A DNA stretch of 64,000 bases from Aphelidium insulamus (Eukaryota > Aphelidiomycota > Aphelidea > Aphelidiaceae). The translations under genes were made by a program, and so were the position numbers. Each line of letters starts with the position of its first letter. Position 1 is the stretch's first letter. Shown piece by piece: positions 21,249 to 31,500 of this stretch. The notes beneath the pieces are model-generated. The model did no database searches, was not told the DNA's origin, and was given only the letters and a program-made list of their open reading frames with translations. Location of the stretch: assembly GCA_036784855.1 (NCBI GenBank), contig JAZDSV010000009.1, positions 36,001 through 100,000 of the forward strand, written 5' to 3'.

Positions 21249-22337
21249 TATGGACCAATCAGGGATCAGTTGCTTGGCTCATGCCGCTGCGGTGCTGCTT
21301 GTGGCAGCGGCGTTGCCAGTGCGGTACCCATGATTGCATCTAAAGATTCCAGTGACAACGCTGCCGTGGAACATCAGATAATCAATCTTTCTCTGAATGG
21401 TGGCTGCAAACTAAAAGGGAAATGAGCAGTCAAGTCGCACCACCCGACGTGGCGACCTCCTTCGTGTCATCAACGCATCGCGTGCCAGAAGGTCACTCTG
21501 CTGCAGATGTACTGTCGGAGGACTTGCACGATCTTGTCATCAGAGAAGGTAAGTCGCGTAAACTTGCACCACAGGATCATTTGACGCAGTCCGTTGCGGT
21601 GACAATATCTGATGCTTCTGTGGATGAAGAAAATCCAGCCACGCAACCCAGGAACGATGATGGAGTTTTTGAAATAATTTCAATTCTGGGCGAAGGGGAG
21701 TTTGAGCAGGTCTGCCTTGTTACCCACAAGAATACGAAGGAGCGTTACGCGTCAAAGCGCATTTTGCTGACACCCAAAAGTATGTTGCCCTATGGGAGAA
21801 TGAATGCGAGCTCTCGGAAGCCTACCTCCACACCAATACATTATACGCGCACACATTATACGCGCACATTACATTCGTCAAACCCCGCGGTATGTGTCCC
21901 TGGTCTTGGAATACAAGTTTGGCGGCGATTTGTATTCAAAGCACCGAGGGAAACTTCCAATTAGCGAGGATCATGCCAAGATATATATTGCTCAAATGGT
22001 ATTGGCTTTGGAACATTTGCATCGAAACGGTATTATGCATCGAGATCTTAAGCCTGAAAACATTTTATTGGATAAATGCGCTGGGGAAAAAGTGACACTG
22101 ACGGATTTCGGTTTATGCAACTGTGGAATGGATAGAACTTCGAGGACAATGACACCTTGTGGCTACCTTCTTTTTGCTGCCCCTGAATTACGTTGTGGCC
22201 ACAGCTACATAAAGGAAGTCTACTGGTGGTCGTTGATGACTGAAAGGTCATTGTGGATGCTTTTCTTTCGGCTAGTATTCACTTGGTATGACTTTTTATT
22301 CTTTTCGGCAACTGATCTGCACCCGCTGCCCACATAA
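21249..22337 (+). pseudogene. Frameshifted tandem copy of the secreted kinase
   Basis: Successive frames carry parts homologous to the upstream kinase gene. They are a signal-peptide-like stretch (CLAHAAAVLLVAAALP, from 21249), a post-signal segment (VPMIASKDSSDNAAV, about 21328), SEWWLQTKREM (about 21394, matching ISEWWDQNSQE upstream), a glycine loop (GEGEFEQV) with YASKRIL to about 21780, then in another frame EYKFGGDLY, HRDLKPENILL, DFGLCNCGM and APEL to 22337. At least three frame changes are needed. The Gly loop has lost a glycine, and the region after APEL is scrambled and lacks a normal AGC end. A short duplicated stretch near 21835-21870 (ATTATACGCGCACAC type) may mark one lesion. 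It is a recent tandem duplicate that has decayed. Confidence 0.8.
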
Positions 22338-22465
22338 ATTGATATAGAAGACTAAGAACTGCCATTAGCTAGCCGTTTAACATTTATGCACAAATATGTT
22401 AATGCGTCAATGAATGCAAGGGATGTGTGTGGCACTCGCACTGACCTGATTGTGCTTTGCGAATT

Positions 22466-22774
22466 ATGCGGCCAGATCCTGCCCCCGTCGTCGTTGACAC
22501 AGTAGACGACCACGGGGGAATCAACACCGCGGAATTAACAATGCTGGACTTTAGCGGGGACCAGTGCGAGCGCATCGTCTCGAATGAGCGTCTATACACC
22601 GCATACTGCTACCTGTACCACGTGCGCAACTTGGTGGTGATTCCGTTCTGCGTGGGACTGTGCTATGGCGTGGGCCAGTTCTTTGGGCACGCGGTACTAT
22701 CACGGCATATTGGCCGGCTCATCTGTGCCGTGCGGCCCTTGCGCCCACTATCATCCCCGCCCACTGCACCATAG
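22466..22774 (+). CDS. Small single-pass membrane protein, unknown function
   Basis: ORF of 102 residues from the ATG at 22466. It has an acidic N-terminal half (VVVDTVDDHGG, MLDFSGDQCE), one or two hydrophobic stretches (YLYHVRNLVVIPFCVGLCYG and VGQFFGHAVL) and a basic Pro-rich end. It is small, with the layout of a mitochondrial or ER tail-region protein, but no family was recognised. It sits between the kinase pseudogene and the HAPSTR1-like gene on the same strand. Confidence 0.5.
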   Translation: MRPDPAPVVVDTVDDHGGINTAELTMLDFSGDQCERIVSNERLYTAYCYLYHVRNLVVIPFCVGLCYGVGQFFGHAVLSRHIGRLICAVRPLRPLSSPPTAP

Positions 22775-22828
22775 ATTCACGGTTTTCCCTCACTCTTTAT
22801 CGCATTCTTATTTTACATACCTATACAC

Positions 22829-23486
22829 ATGATGGGCGGGGACAGGGCGGCGCCCGGTGGAGCTGGCACCACACCGCCCGGCTGCGCTGGCAGCAGCGGT
22901 ATGAACGTGTCGGAAAGTGACGCGGACGCCCAAATGGCCGCCACCTTCAAGACTGCCGCGATGGGCGTCACTCAGCTCTACCGCGATGCCATCACGCTCA
23001 ATCGACGCCAATATTCGCGTGGCTACTCGCAAGTGCCCATGATAATACTCCCTGTACTTAAGTATATTTTAATCTGTTGGCAGGGAGTGTGCGCGGGACG
23101 TGCTAGAGCTATGCCAGCGATACCAGCAGTTAAGGCACCCAAACTCGCAGACAGCAAGTGAAGCCACGGTGCCGATATCAGCCATTCACTCGCTTCTCGC
23201 GGCGCAAGTCACCGCCATTCAGCGCCAGCATCACCAGGCCATGCAGCAGCAACAGCAGCAAGTTTATGCAGCCACATCGGTGTCATCAGCGTCAGGCAGA
23301 GGATCTGTATTCGACGCGAGACATCAGCAGGAGGAAGGAATAAGCGGCAGTAATAGCAATAGCATTAGTAGCATAGTGAACAACTACAATAAGCGCGCGC
23401 GAACACACATGGAAGAGGATGATGTACAATTATACAACGTTGACATTGGAGGTGTCGGTTCATCAAGTACAAGTACAGAAACATAG
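22829..23486 (+). CDS. HAPSTR1 (C16orf72)-like protein
   Basis: Exons 22829..23032 and 23088..23486, giving 200 residues. The intron starts GTGCCC and ends GGGAG, leaving YSRGYSQ-CARDVLELCQRY in frame. The core (ATFKTAAMGVTQLYRDAI, then GYSQCARDVLELC) recalls the conserved helical region of the HAPSTR1/C16orf72 family, a nuclear stress-response factor that works with the HUWE1 ubiquitin ligase in animals and has fungal relatives. The rest is Gln-rich and low complexity. The family call is from memory and moderate. The atypical donor means that the intron should be checked. Confidence 0.5.
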
Positions 23487-23908
23487 ATGTGTGCTTATGT
23501 CTAACGCCGCGGTGTCACTTTGTGCATGCAGTTCTGTATTGTATACTACATAAGTGCGCGCAATATCCATTAAGGTACATATGTGTAGTGAGAGGCAATC
23601 TCTGGTCCACGCAGTACTTCGATATATTATAGATTAATACTGTTGCTGTATATTACTCTATATCTATTCTACATTAACTACCCAATGTACTGTAAATGTA
23701 CGCCACTGCAGATAGTCGTAATATAACATTTATTGTAATATTTATTATATTATTATTGTAATTATCATATTAATATTGTCGTAATATTACATTTATTGTA
23801 ATATTATATTTAGATTATTATTGTAATTATCATATTAATATTGTTTACATCGACGGCACATGCACAACCCTAATTTACGTTATCACATTGCAATCAATCC
23901 AATCCAAG
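23487..23908. repeat. AT-rich intergenic region with imperfect tandem repeats
   Basis: 422 bases without a gene. From about 23718 to 23845 an AT-rich unit of roughly 60-65 bases (containing ACATTTATTGTAATATT and TTGTAATTATCATATTAATA) is present about twice. The rest holds the 3' end of the HAPSTR1-like gene and the SF1 promoter. Confidence 0.7.
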
Positions 23909-25408
23909 ATGGCCGACACGCAAATGCACCGTGCACGCGGCGGCGCCCCCGAAATGATTGCCGTGCGGCTGCCCGACCTGGATGAGGCTACTCACAGTGG
24001 TAGTGGTGGTGGTGGTGGTGCATCTGGTGGCAAGCAGCGTGAACGCAAGCGGTGCAGTCGCTGGGGTGACGAGAGCGACAAGGTGGCCATCGCCGGCCTG
24101 CCCACCCAGCTCTCCTCCAACCTGAGCGGCGATCAGCTGCGGCAGTACGCGCGCGTCATGCGCATCGAGGAGATTACGGCCCTGCTGCGGCAGGAGAATC
24201 TGAAGGCGCCCGATGAGCCGGGTGCTGCGGCGGGTGGCGGGGGCGGCGCTGGGGACCAGGAGGCCGAGCCGCAGATCTTTCGGCGCGAGGGCCGCATTAA
24301 TACGCGTGATGTGCGCTACCGCAACAAGTTGGAGGAGGAGCGGCACGTGCTGGTGGAGGATGCGCTGCGTGAGGACCCCACCTACCGGCCGCCCGTGGAC
24401 TACAAGCGCCCCGGCAAGACTCAGGACCGATTGTACATTCCCGCCACCGAGTTCCCCGAGGTCAATTTCATTGGCCTGCTGATCGGCCCGCGTGGCAACA
24501 CTTTAAAGAAGATGGAGGCCGACACAGGGTGTAAAATATCCATCCGAGGCAAGGGCTCCGTCAAAGAGGGCAAGGGCACTCGGAATGGTTACCCGCAGCC
24601 GCACGAAGAGGACGAGCTGCACGCACTCATATCGGCAGACAGCGCGGAAAAGGTGCTGGCCGGTGTGCAACTCATCAATTCCATCATTGAGGAGTCGTGC
24701 AGCATTCCCGAGGGACAGAACGAACTGAAGCGCCGGCAGCTGCGTGAACTGGCTCAGCTGAACGGCACACTGCGCGACGACGAAGGTCAGCTGTGTCCCA
24801 ACTGCGGCAATGCTGGTCACCGGCGGTTCGAGTGCCCGGAACGCACCAACGTCACCAACACCACCTTCTGCCGTATCTGCGGCGGTGTGGGCCACATGGC
24901 CTCTGACTGTCTGGAGAAGAATAATCCGGACGCACTGCGCAAGGCCCAGGAGCGCAACCAGCAAACCGACACCGACTACAATCGACTGATGCGCGAACTG
25001 GATGGCGATGCGAGCAGCGCAGCAGGCGGCATGGCATCTGCAGCAGCTGCAGCCCCCGCCGCCAACCAGCCTCCGTGGCACCGATCAGTCACGGCCACAC
25101 CAACCGTGACGACGTCCATAACACCGACCACGTACAGCGTGCAGCAGATGATGCAGCCACCACAGCAGATGCACCACCAAGCGTACGGCCAGCCGCCACA
25201 ACACCATTACCAGCAGCAACAGCAATGGATGCCACAACCGGGTGGGTACGGCTATCCGGATCCAAATGCTGCGTACGGTGCCGCTGCCGGCGGTTACGTG
25301 GATCCATATGCGGCGGCAGCGTGGGCATCTCAAGCTTGGATTCAGCAGCAGCAACAGCAGCAAGGCGAACAGCAGCCGAGTGACGAGCAGGCAGCACCGC
25401 AGCAGTAA
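23909..25408 (+). CDS. Splicing factor 1 / branchpoint-binding protein
   Basis: Intronless gene of 499 residues, starting at ATGGCCGACACG. It has the SF1 N-terminal helix-hairpin (RCSRWGDESDK, then LRQYARVMRIEEITALLRQ), the linker DPTYRPPVDYKRPGKTQDRL, a KH-QUA2 domain (NFIGLLIGPRGNTLKKMEAD, KISIRGKGSVKEGK) and two CCHC zinc knuckles (CPNCGNAGHRRFEC and CRICGGVGHMASDC). A Gln/Pro/Tyr-rich tail follows. It binds the intron branch site with U2AF during early spliceosome assembly in the nucleus. Introns in this window often show CTAAC or CTAAT near the acceptor (for example TACTAAC in a NOG1 intron), consistent with recognition by this factor. Confidence 0.95.
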   Translation: MADTQMHRARGGAPEMIAVRLPDLDEATHSGSGGGGGASGGKQRERKRCSRWGDESDKVAIAGLPTQLSSNLSGDQLRQYARVMRIEEITALLRQENLKAPDEPGAAAGGGGGAGDQEAEPQIFRREGRINTRDVRYRNKLEEERHVLVEDALREDPTYRPPVDYKRPGKTQDRLYIPATEFPEVNFIGLLIGPRGNTLKKMEADTGCKISIRGKGSVKEGKGTRNGYPQPHEEDELHALISADSAEKVLAGVQLINSIIEESCSIPEGQNELKRRQLRELAQLNGTLRDDEGQLCPNCGNAGHRRFECPERTNVTNTTFCRICGGVGHMASDCLEKNNPDALRKAQERNQQTDTDYNRLMRELDGDASSAAGGMASAAAAAPAANQPPWHRSVTATPTVTTSITPTTYSVQQMMQPPQQMHHQAYGQPPQHHYQQQQQWMPQPGGYGYPDPNAAYGAAAGGYVDPYAAAAWASQAWIQQQQQQQGEQQPSDEQAAPQQ

Positions 25409-25807
25409 TCTCTGTTCCTTTATATAAATACACAATGTCCAGTGCGTGTAATGTAGTGCCACGTATGTAGTGACCTTGTATTTGTGCTTACACTGGGTGT
25501 GTCGACGAAGAAGTTTATACGGTGTGTTTGTGCTTGAACAACAAGTATGTCGCTGGATCAAATGAACTTTTCAGAACAGAATACACCCGTGCTGGTGGTC
25601 GTTTCTGCGTGTGATACACAGCCGTGTGTCCCCAGTAAAATGCATTTGCATGTATCGTATCTACGTCTAAGCACCTCACGAGATGTGTGGGACTGGCATG
25701 TGTCCGCAGGGCAATAGCTTCTAACACCATACAACACACTGAAGTACGTAGTCTCTTAAACTGACCGCCCTCTATTGAGATCATTGCAACCGCCACTTGT
25801 CACCAAC
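25409..25807. other. Intergenic region between convergent SF1 and NOG1
   Basis: 399 bases where the two genes converge, presumably both 3' untranslated regions. A 93-residue minus-strand frame (25515..25796) has no recognised homology and no context; I do not call it a gene. Confidence 0.5.
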
Positions 25808-27931
25808 TTATCGGCGGTCGGTGGTGCCGTTGCCGCGCTTGCCACTCAGCAAATGCTTCGGGCGCATATTCAGCACCACACGGTCACCCTCGCCCTTCTT
25901 GGCGGCAAGATTGCGGCCACGCTGGCTCTGCACGCGGATCTTGCGCGCGTCCATCTTTTGCTTGACATTGCGCATGCCCATCTCACTGCGGTCGCGCACG
26001 CGGCTGACTGCTCGCGACATGCTGCGGTCCATGGCCGCGGCAACAGTTGACTCGGCCATGGCGGCATTGTCGGCGGCGGATGAGCGGGCGCGTTTCCGAC
26101 CCACGCGGATATCCTCGTTGGCGGAGGCGCGCGAGGCATCCAGACCCACACTGCCCAGTGCCTCGGCCATGGCGGCCACAGATTTGCGCTTGGTCTGCGC
26201 CTGCAGTGTGATGGACGGGCGGTTCTTGTTCTTGGAGGCGCGGTGCTTCTGGATGATGAGAGATTTCTTGTCGGCAACGCGTTTGGCCAGCTGACGAATG
26301 GCCAGCGTCTCCTCGTCCGGATCGTCAATGACCAGGTCGTACTTGCCGCCGTCCTCCAGGCGCTGCTCCTCGCGCTCCAAGGCCTCCAGCTTGGCACTGA
26401 TCTCGGCGTCCACAAAGTCGGCAATGTTATGGCCGTCCATGATTTCGGGGATGATGTCCTGTTTCCACTCGCTATTGGCCAGCAAGTACTTGTCCTTCAG
26501 GTTCACGTTGTAAACTCCGGCGCCGCCGTTCTCCAGCTCAATGTCGCGCGCAAGCTTGGGTCGCTCCTGCATGGCGCCATCGGCATTTCCGGCATTCTTT
26601 TGGCGCTCAGCCACCGCCGCGGGAATGTACGCCGGTCGTCGCTGCAGGTAGTTGTTAGTACTGTATAGCAGATAAAATTCGCGACAACTCACCCGGTCAT
26701 CGCGTTCCATTGGTTGGGCAACGTGAATCTTTTGCAGCACATTCTCCATCTTGCCGGTGCGCAATTTGCTCTCCACACGCTGTGCAAGCAGCTTCTCGCA
26801 CGCATGGTTCCGCGCGTCCATCAGCCCGACTTCACTGAAGCAACTGATGCGCACCAGGCTCACCCCGCCATCCACGATGGCCTGTATCATCTGCTGCTCC
26901 TCGGCGCACAGATCCTCCAGTTGGCGCGAGTCAATCTTGTTGATGACCAGCACCAGGGGCTTGCTGGCAAACAGCGGCTTGATGCTGTGGAATAGCTGGA
27001 CCTGCTGCTGGACACTGTAGCCGCACTGCTCCGTCAAGTCCATAAAGTAGAGGACACATGCGCGCAAGTGTGCCAGCGCCGTAATCGACAGCATTTCAAT
27101 AGTGTTGCGCTCTTCAAGCGGGTGGTCCAGGATACCCGGCGTGTCAATCACCTACAATACATTAATTGAATGCACAGAATCCAGCAATAATCACATATAC
27201 AGACGCCTAAGTTATTTACTAACCTGCCAGCGAAGATACTTGTAGTCCATGTGGCCGACAAAGAGAGACTTGGTGGTGAAGGCATAGGGCTGAACATCCA
27301 CTTCGGCGCGCGTCAACTTGTTGATAAAGCTCGACTTGCCCACATTGGGGTAGCCGCACACCAGCAGCGTGCGCGTAGTCGGGTCAATGGAGGGAAGACG
27401 CGCCAAATGCTGCCGCACTTGCTCCAGATAGGCCAGCGTCTCCTTCTGGCGCTTCATGATGGTGGCCATGCGACCCAGTGCGGCAGTCTTGAGCTGTTTG
27501 CAGCGGTAGAGCGAGTCGCCAAACTTTAGCAGGCGCACGTAGTCACGGCCCACGTTGTCGATGAGATGCTTGCACGTGTTCATCTGGCCCAGTGCCAGTT
27601 TGTAATGATCGCGATCGTACAGCACGTTCATCAGATCCGCGTAGAACGGGTGGATTTCCTACAATGAGATATATATAACTGTGCACGTATCCATTATTAC
27701 AGCACGCACATCCAGCTTGGGGAAATCGGTGAGTATTTGCGTAAGCTTCTCGTCAAACGTCTCTTGCGTGAACTTTACTTTGCGCATGTAAAAGTTGCGT
27801 ATACGGCTAATCTGGTAATTCTTGTGGATGACGGTGGGCGTTTTGCGTTGTGTCCGCGACAGCACGATATCGATAAAGTCATTGGAGGAGGGCACGGTCT
27901 GCACCTTCTTGAAATTGTATATGGACGACAT
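25808..27931 (-). CDS. NOG1: NOG1 (GTPBP4), nucleolar GTPase
   Basis: Exons 27701..27931, 27224..27658, 26693..27151 and 25808..26641; 652 residues, the normal size for NOG1. The 51-base intron 26642..26692 is in frame but has GTGAGT, an exact TACTAAC branch site and CTGCAG. The conserved N-terminus ([20 protein letters not shown]) is followed by [20 protein letters not shown] and a circular-order-normal GTPase: G1 [10 protein letters not shown]3 DTPG, G4 NKID. The basic C-terminus includes [12 protein letters not shown]1 is a 60S pre-ribosomal assembly factor that travels from nucleolus to cytoplasm. Confidence 0.96.
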
Positions 27932-28460
27932 GGCGGGCAGACGCGAACGCGTATTTGACTTTAATGTACGTCACGGAAGCCAAAAAAAATGATGCAAATT
28001 AAATTCGAGTGATTTCGAATCAACCCTGACCCTGACCTTATCCACGATTGGACGAGTCAGAGCAAATATTACACGGCTACATATTTACATTTATAAGCAC
28101 AGGAAATGCATGCATTCGTCCAATTGTATTTACTGTGGAAATTCAGCCATTACTTCAGACCACGTTACGAACAACAACTGGGAACCAAATTATTGGATGT
28201 AGTGTTTAGTGTGTTCGTGTGTGTTTGTGTTTAAATAAATTGTGGTTGGGTTGGCACGCTTATACTGTTACTGCGGCACCAAGCTATCAATCGATTGCGG
28301 CGTGTCCATCAACAAACAGTGAATTGCACCAAACAACAAACAGCGTCAACTGTTCCCCAAACTGTTCATAACCGTTGCGTGCTTGCAAGGTGTCCACATC
28401 GTCTGTGTATATATAGTGACACCACTAGCACCCGTACTGTCACCGCCTACAACCTTCATT

Positions 28461-28520
<60 letters not shown>

Positions 28521-28521
28521 G
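27932..28521. repeat. Divergent intergenic region with a (CA)n tract
   Basis: 590 bases between NOG1 and the TmcB/C-like gene, including a pure AC array at about 28462-28518 ending just before the ATG. A TATATATAG sequence at about 28409 could serve as a TATA element for the plus-strand gene. An inverted CCAAT box (GATTGG, about 28046) lies 115 bases upstream of NOG1. No gene is seen. Confidence 0.6.
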
Positions 28522-31500
28522 ATGAACAGCGGGCTTGATGCCAAGGCTGCTGGGCGCGCTCGAGCCTCCGAGACCCCGCTGTCTGTACTCAATTCCGTTG
28601 CGGTACGTTGCCAACCACACCGCTCATCTCCGGTGATGACTCATTGTCCACAATCTTGCGTGCAGGCCGCCGGAATGTCCAGTCTGAACTCGTTTGGCAA
28701 TCTGTCTGGCAGTCTAGGCCTGCTCCTGTGGACAATTACGGCGATACAGTCGTTCGGGGCAGTGTTTAGCAGTCTGGACTCGCTGTGGCATGACCGATAC
28801 GCCCGCTGGATTGCCCAGGTGGCTGGTGCGTTGTAGTTTGTACCCTGTGTATCTATCTATACCCATGTATGATGTGACGGGACAGATGGCGTGTTGCTGC
28901 GGCAACCACTCATCGCCAACTTGTACGCCAACTATGTGGCTTGGGCTCTCGCCGTTAGTGTTGTGCTGGTGCTGGGCGCCGTTGAAGCGCTGCGCCAACT
29001 GCGATTCCGTAGCTGGAATGGCGTGCTACTTCGTGCTTCTAATCTCATATTTCACTTTCTCGGCGGCGTGGCCTACTTGCCGCTGTCGGCCATGTTGGGC
29101 GCCGTTGCCTCGTGCAAGATTTCGTACGATCCCGCGCTAGCTGATCAGTGCTGGAGCGGCAGTGGCGCATTGCTGCCGGTGTTTTCCGTATTGTTGTACA
29201 TGCTGCTGTCTGCGATTGCTGCGCTGAAGGCCCTCTGTTTGACGGAGCAAGTCGCGCTGGACAATCAGTACTTGTCCAAGGCGCACGGCCGTCTCGAGGC
29301 GCTGGACACGTTGCTGTGCGGCGCCTTGCTCTTTTTCTCATCCATCATGTCGGTAATATCGGCGAATAACCGGGATGCGAATCTTGTCTACTATATCGTG
29401 GCTGCGATCGCGTTCTCTGGCTTGACAGTGCTCCAAATAGCTTTTGGCGCCTACTACATGTACTCGGTGCAGCTTGCAAAGACACTCTGCACATCGTTGT
29501 TGGCGTGGTACTCGCTCGCCGAAGTTCTTCTCATAATCATTCAGCCTAGCGGATATGAAGGTAAACCTTGATGTAAATAAGGATTTGAGACTTTTTTTGT
29601 TGTATGACTGAATGATCTGGGGGTTTATTATTGTTGTATGACTTGACTTTTGTTGTAACATAAGTATTGTGAGTTTCTATTCGCTTCATTCTGTAACTTG
29701 ATTGCACAGCTGCTGTGTTGTTATACATTTGTGGGTTGACGGTGGCTGCAACCTGTTTCTGGATGAATAGACATCGACACCGACAACTCTTGGAAGCTGA
29801 CGTGAGCAAGCTAGCCTACGACTATGAAGTGGAGCTAAAGTACCGGCTGCTCATGTTGGAGGCCAACGAGTTCTGGAACCGAGACGCCAGCAGCTCGACA
29901 AAGTCCTTGGATTTGCGAAATGAGCATTACAAGCTCGCGGACGAGATTTTCAAAGGTGGCCTGAAGCGGCACCCGAAGTCAGCATTTCTTCACTTGGCCT
30001 ACGCGAATTTTCTCTTCGGCAAGCGCAATTTGAACTATGCGCTCACCCTGCTTGGTCGCGCAAAACGCTCTACGGAAATGGCGTTCGACCTTACGTTTTG
30101 TATGACGCGGCGCAACGAGCGAATCAAGGAAATATTCGATGCTCAGCGTGGCACGGGCGAGATCAAACACTACTTTCGTTTCTTGGCGCTGGCCAAAGGC
30201 GCCGATGCCACGCAACAACAGTTTGTCATTGGGAAGTTGGCGTTCTTGTCAGAGGTCAGCAAACCCCAGCCAAACTATGAAAAGATCAACACTATGGTCG
30301 CTGCAATGTACGACAATATCCGCCAGCTGCAAGACAGTTACCGCGAGATGTACTTATTGAATCCGAATTCCAAAGTGTTGCGTCAGTACGCCTCATTTGT
30401 TTCCAATATTATTGGACACTCTATCGCAACAAAGTCCATTGTGCAGCGCGCCGACCGCCTAGAAGCTACCGAGACTGCCAAGACCGTGCGCTCCAACACG
30501 AAAACGCTTGAAACCCAAGAAGCGCTATTTGACGATTCAAACGCCGTGTTTGTGCTGAGCGGCAAGGAAGAAAACCTTGGCGAGATACTTGAAGTGAATG
30601 CCGGCGCCGTGGAGCTGTTCAAGTTCGCCGTCTCCACCGAGATGATTGGTACAAACATATCGGCGCTGATGCCCTCTCCATTCTCCGGTACTATCATATT
30701 CTGATTCCATGTTTTACACGTTGAACGTATGTACAGAGTTGCATACTGGCTATTTGAAGCGCTTCCTCTCATCCGGCACTTCCTCTGTACTAAACATCAC
30801 TCGCACAGTTTATGCGCGCACCAAAATTGGCTACATCTTTGAGGTATGTTCAAAAATTTTACAAAGTGTAAACTAAGGTCCATCAGGTGAAACTGTTCGT
30901 ACGTCAAATAGTAATCAATGGCGAAATTAGCCTTGTTGGCGCAATGCATCGCACAAAGGAGCAGCCAGAACTAATTATTACCGACAGTAAAGGTCAATTG
31001 GTCGCGGTGTCCGAAAACTGCCATCACATGTTCCGCCAGAGTGGCGAACATTTTAGCTTCTCCTCCGAGGAGCAGTACTTGCAAACGATTGGCTCTGTAC
31101 ACATCTCTGACTGGTTTGGCACTCATGTGGACTTTGAGAGCCTCATTGAGAATGGACAAGCTCAGGCAGAATTGGACCCGGAGCACCGTATGCACTTGAA
31201 GGGCCTCAAACTCACGGACTTTGGCAGCGATTATCGACTGATAGAGATTTGGATCGAGAATGTTGAAGATGAAGTCGAGGGTGTGTCGGCGGATAATCTT
31301 GCACCTCTCCGTAACGCCGCGTCGCCGCTTGCCGTTCGGCAGTCACCGAATCTGTTGCAAAGAATTGCCCTTTCACGCAGTTCCACTGGACAGCCGGCAG
31401 CCGAGGTAGAAGTCCCAGCAGACGTTCAGCCCTTGCCATCCTCACTCGATATAACGGAAGGCGATAATACTGCAGCGAGGAATGCTGCCATGAATGTAGT

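Noticed and set aside
25515-25796. 93-codon minus-strand ORF between SF1 and NOG1
   Set aside because: No domain, no splice context, and it lies where two 3' ends converge.
28459-28521. N-terminal Thr/His repeat extension of the TmcB/C-like protein
   Set aside because: It is only the translation of the (CA)n microsatellite; the ATG at 28522 follows it directly.
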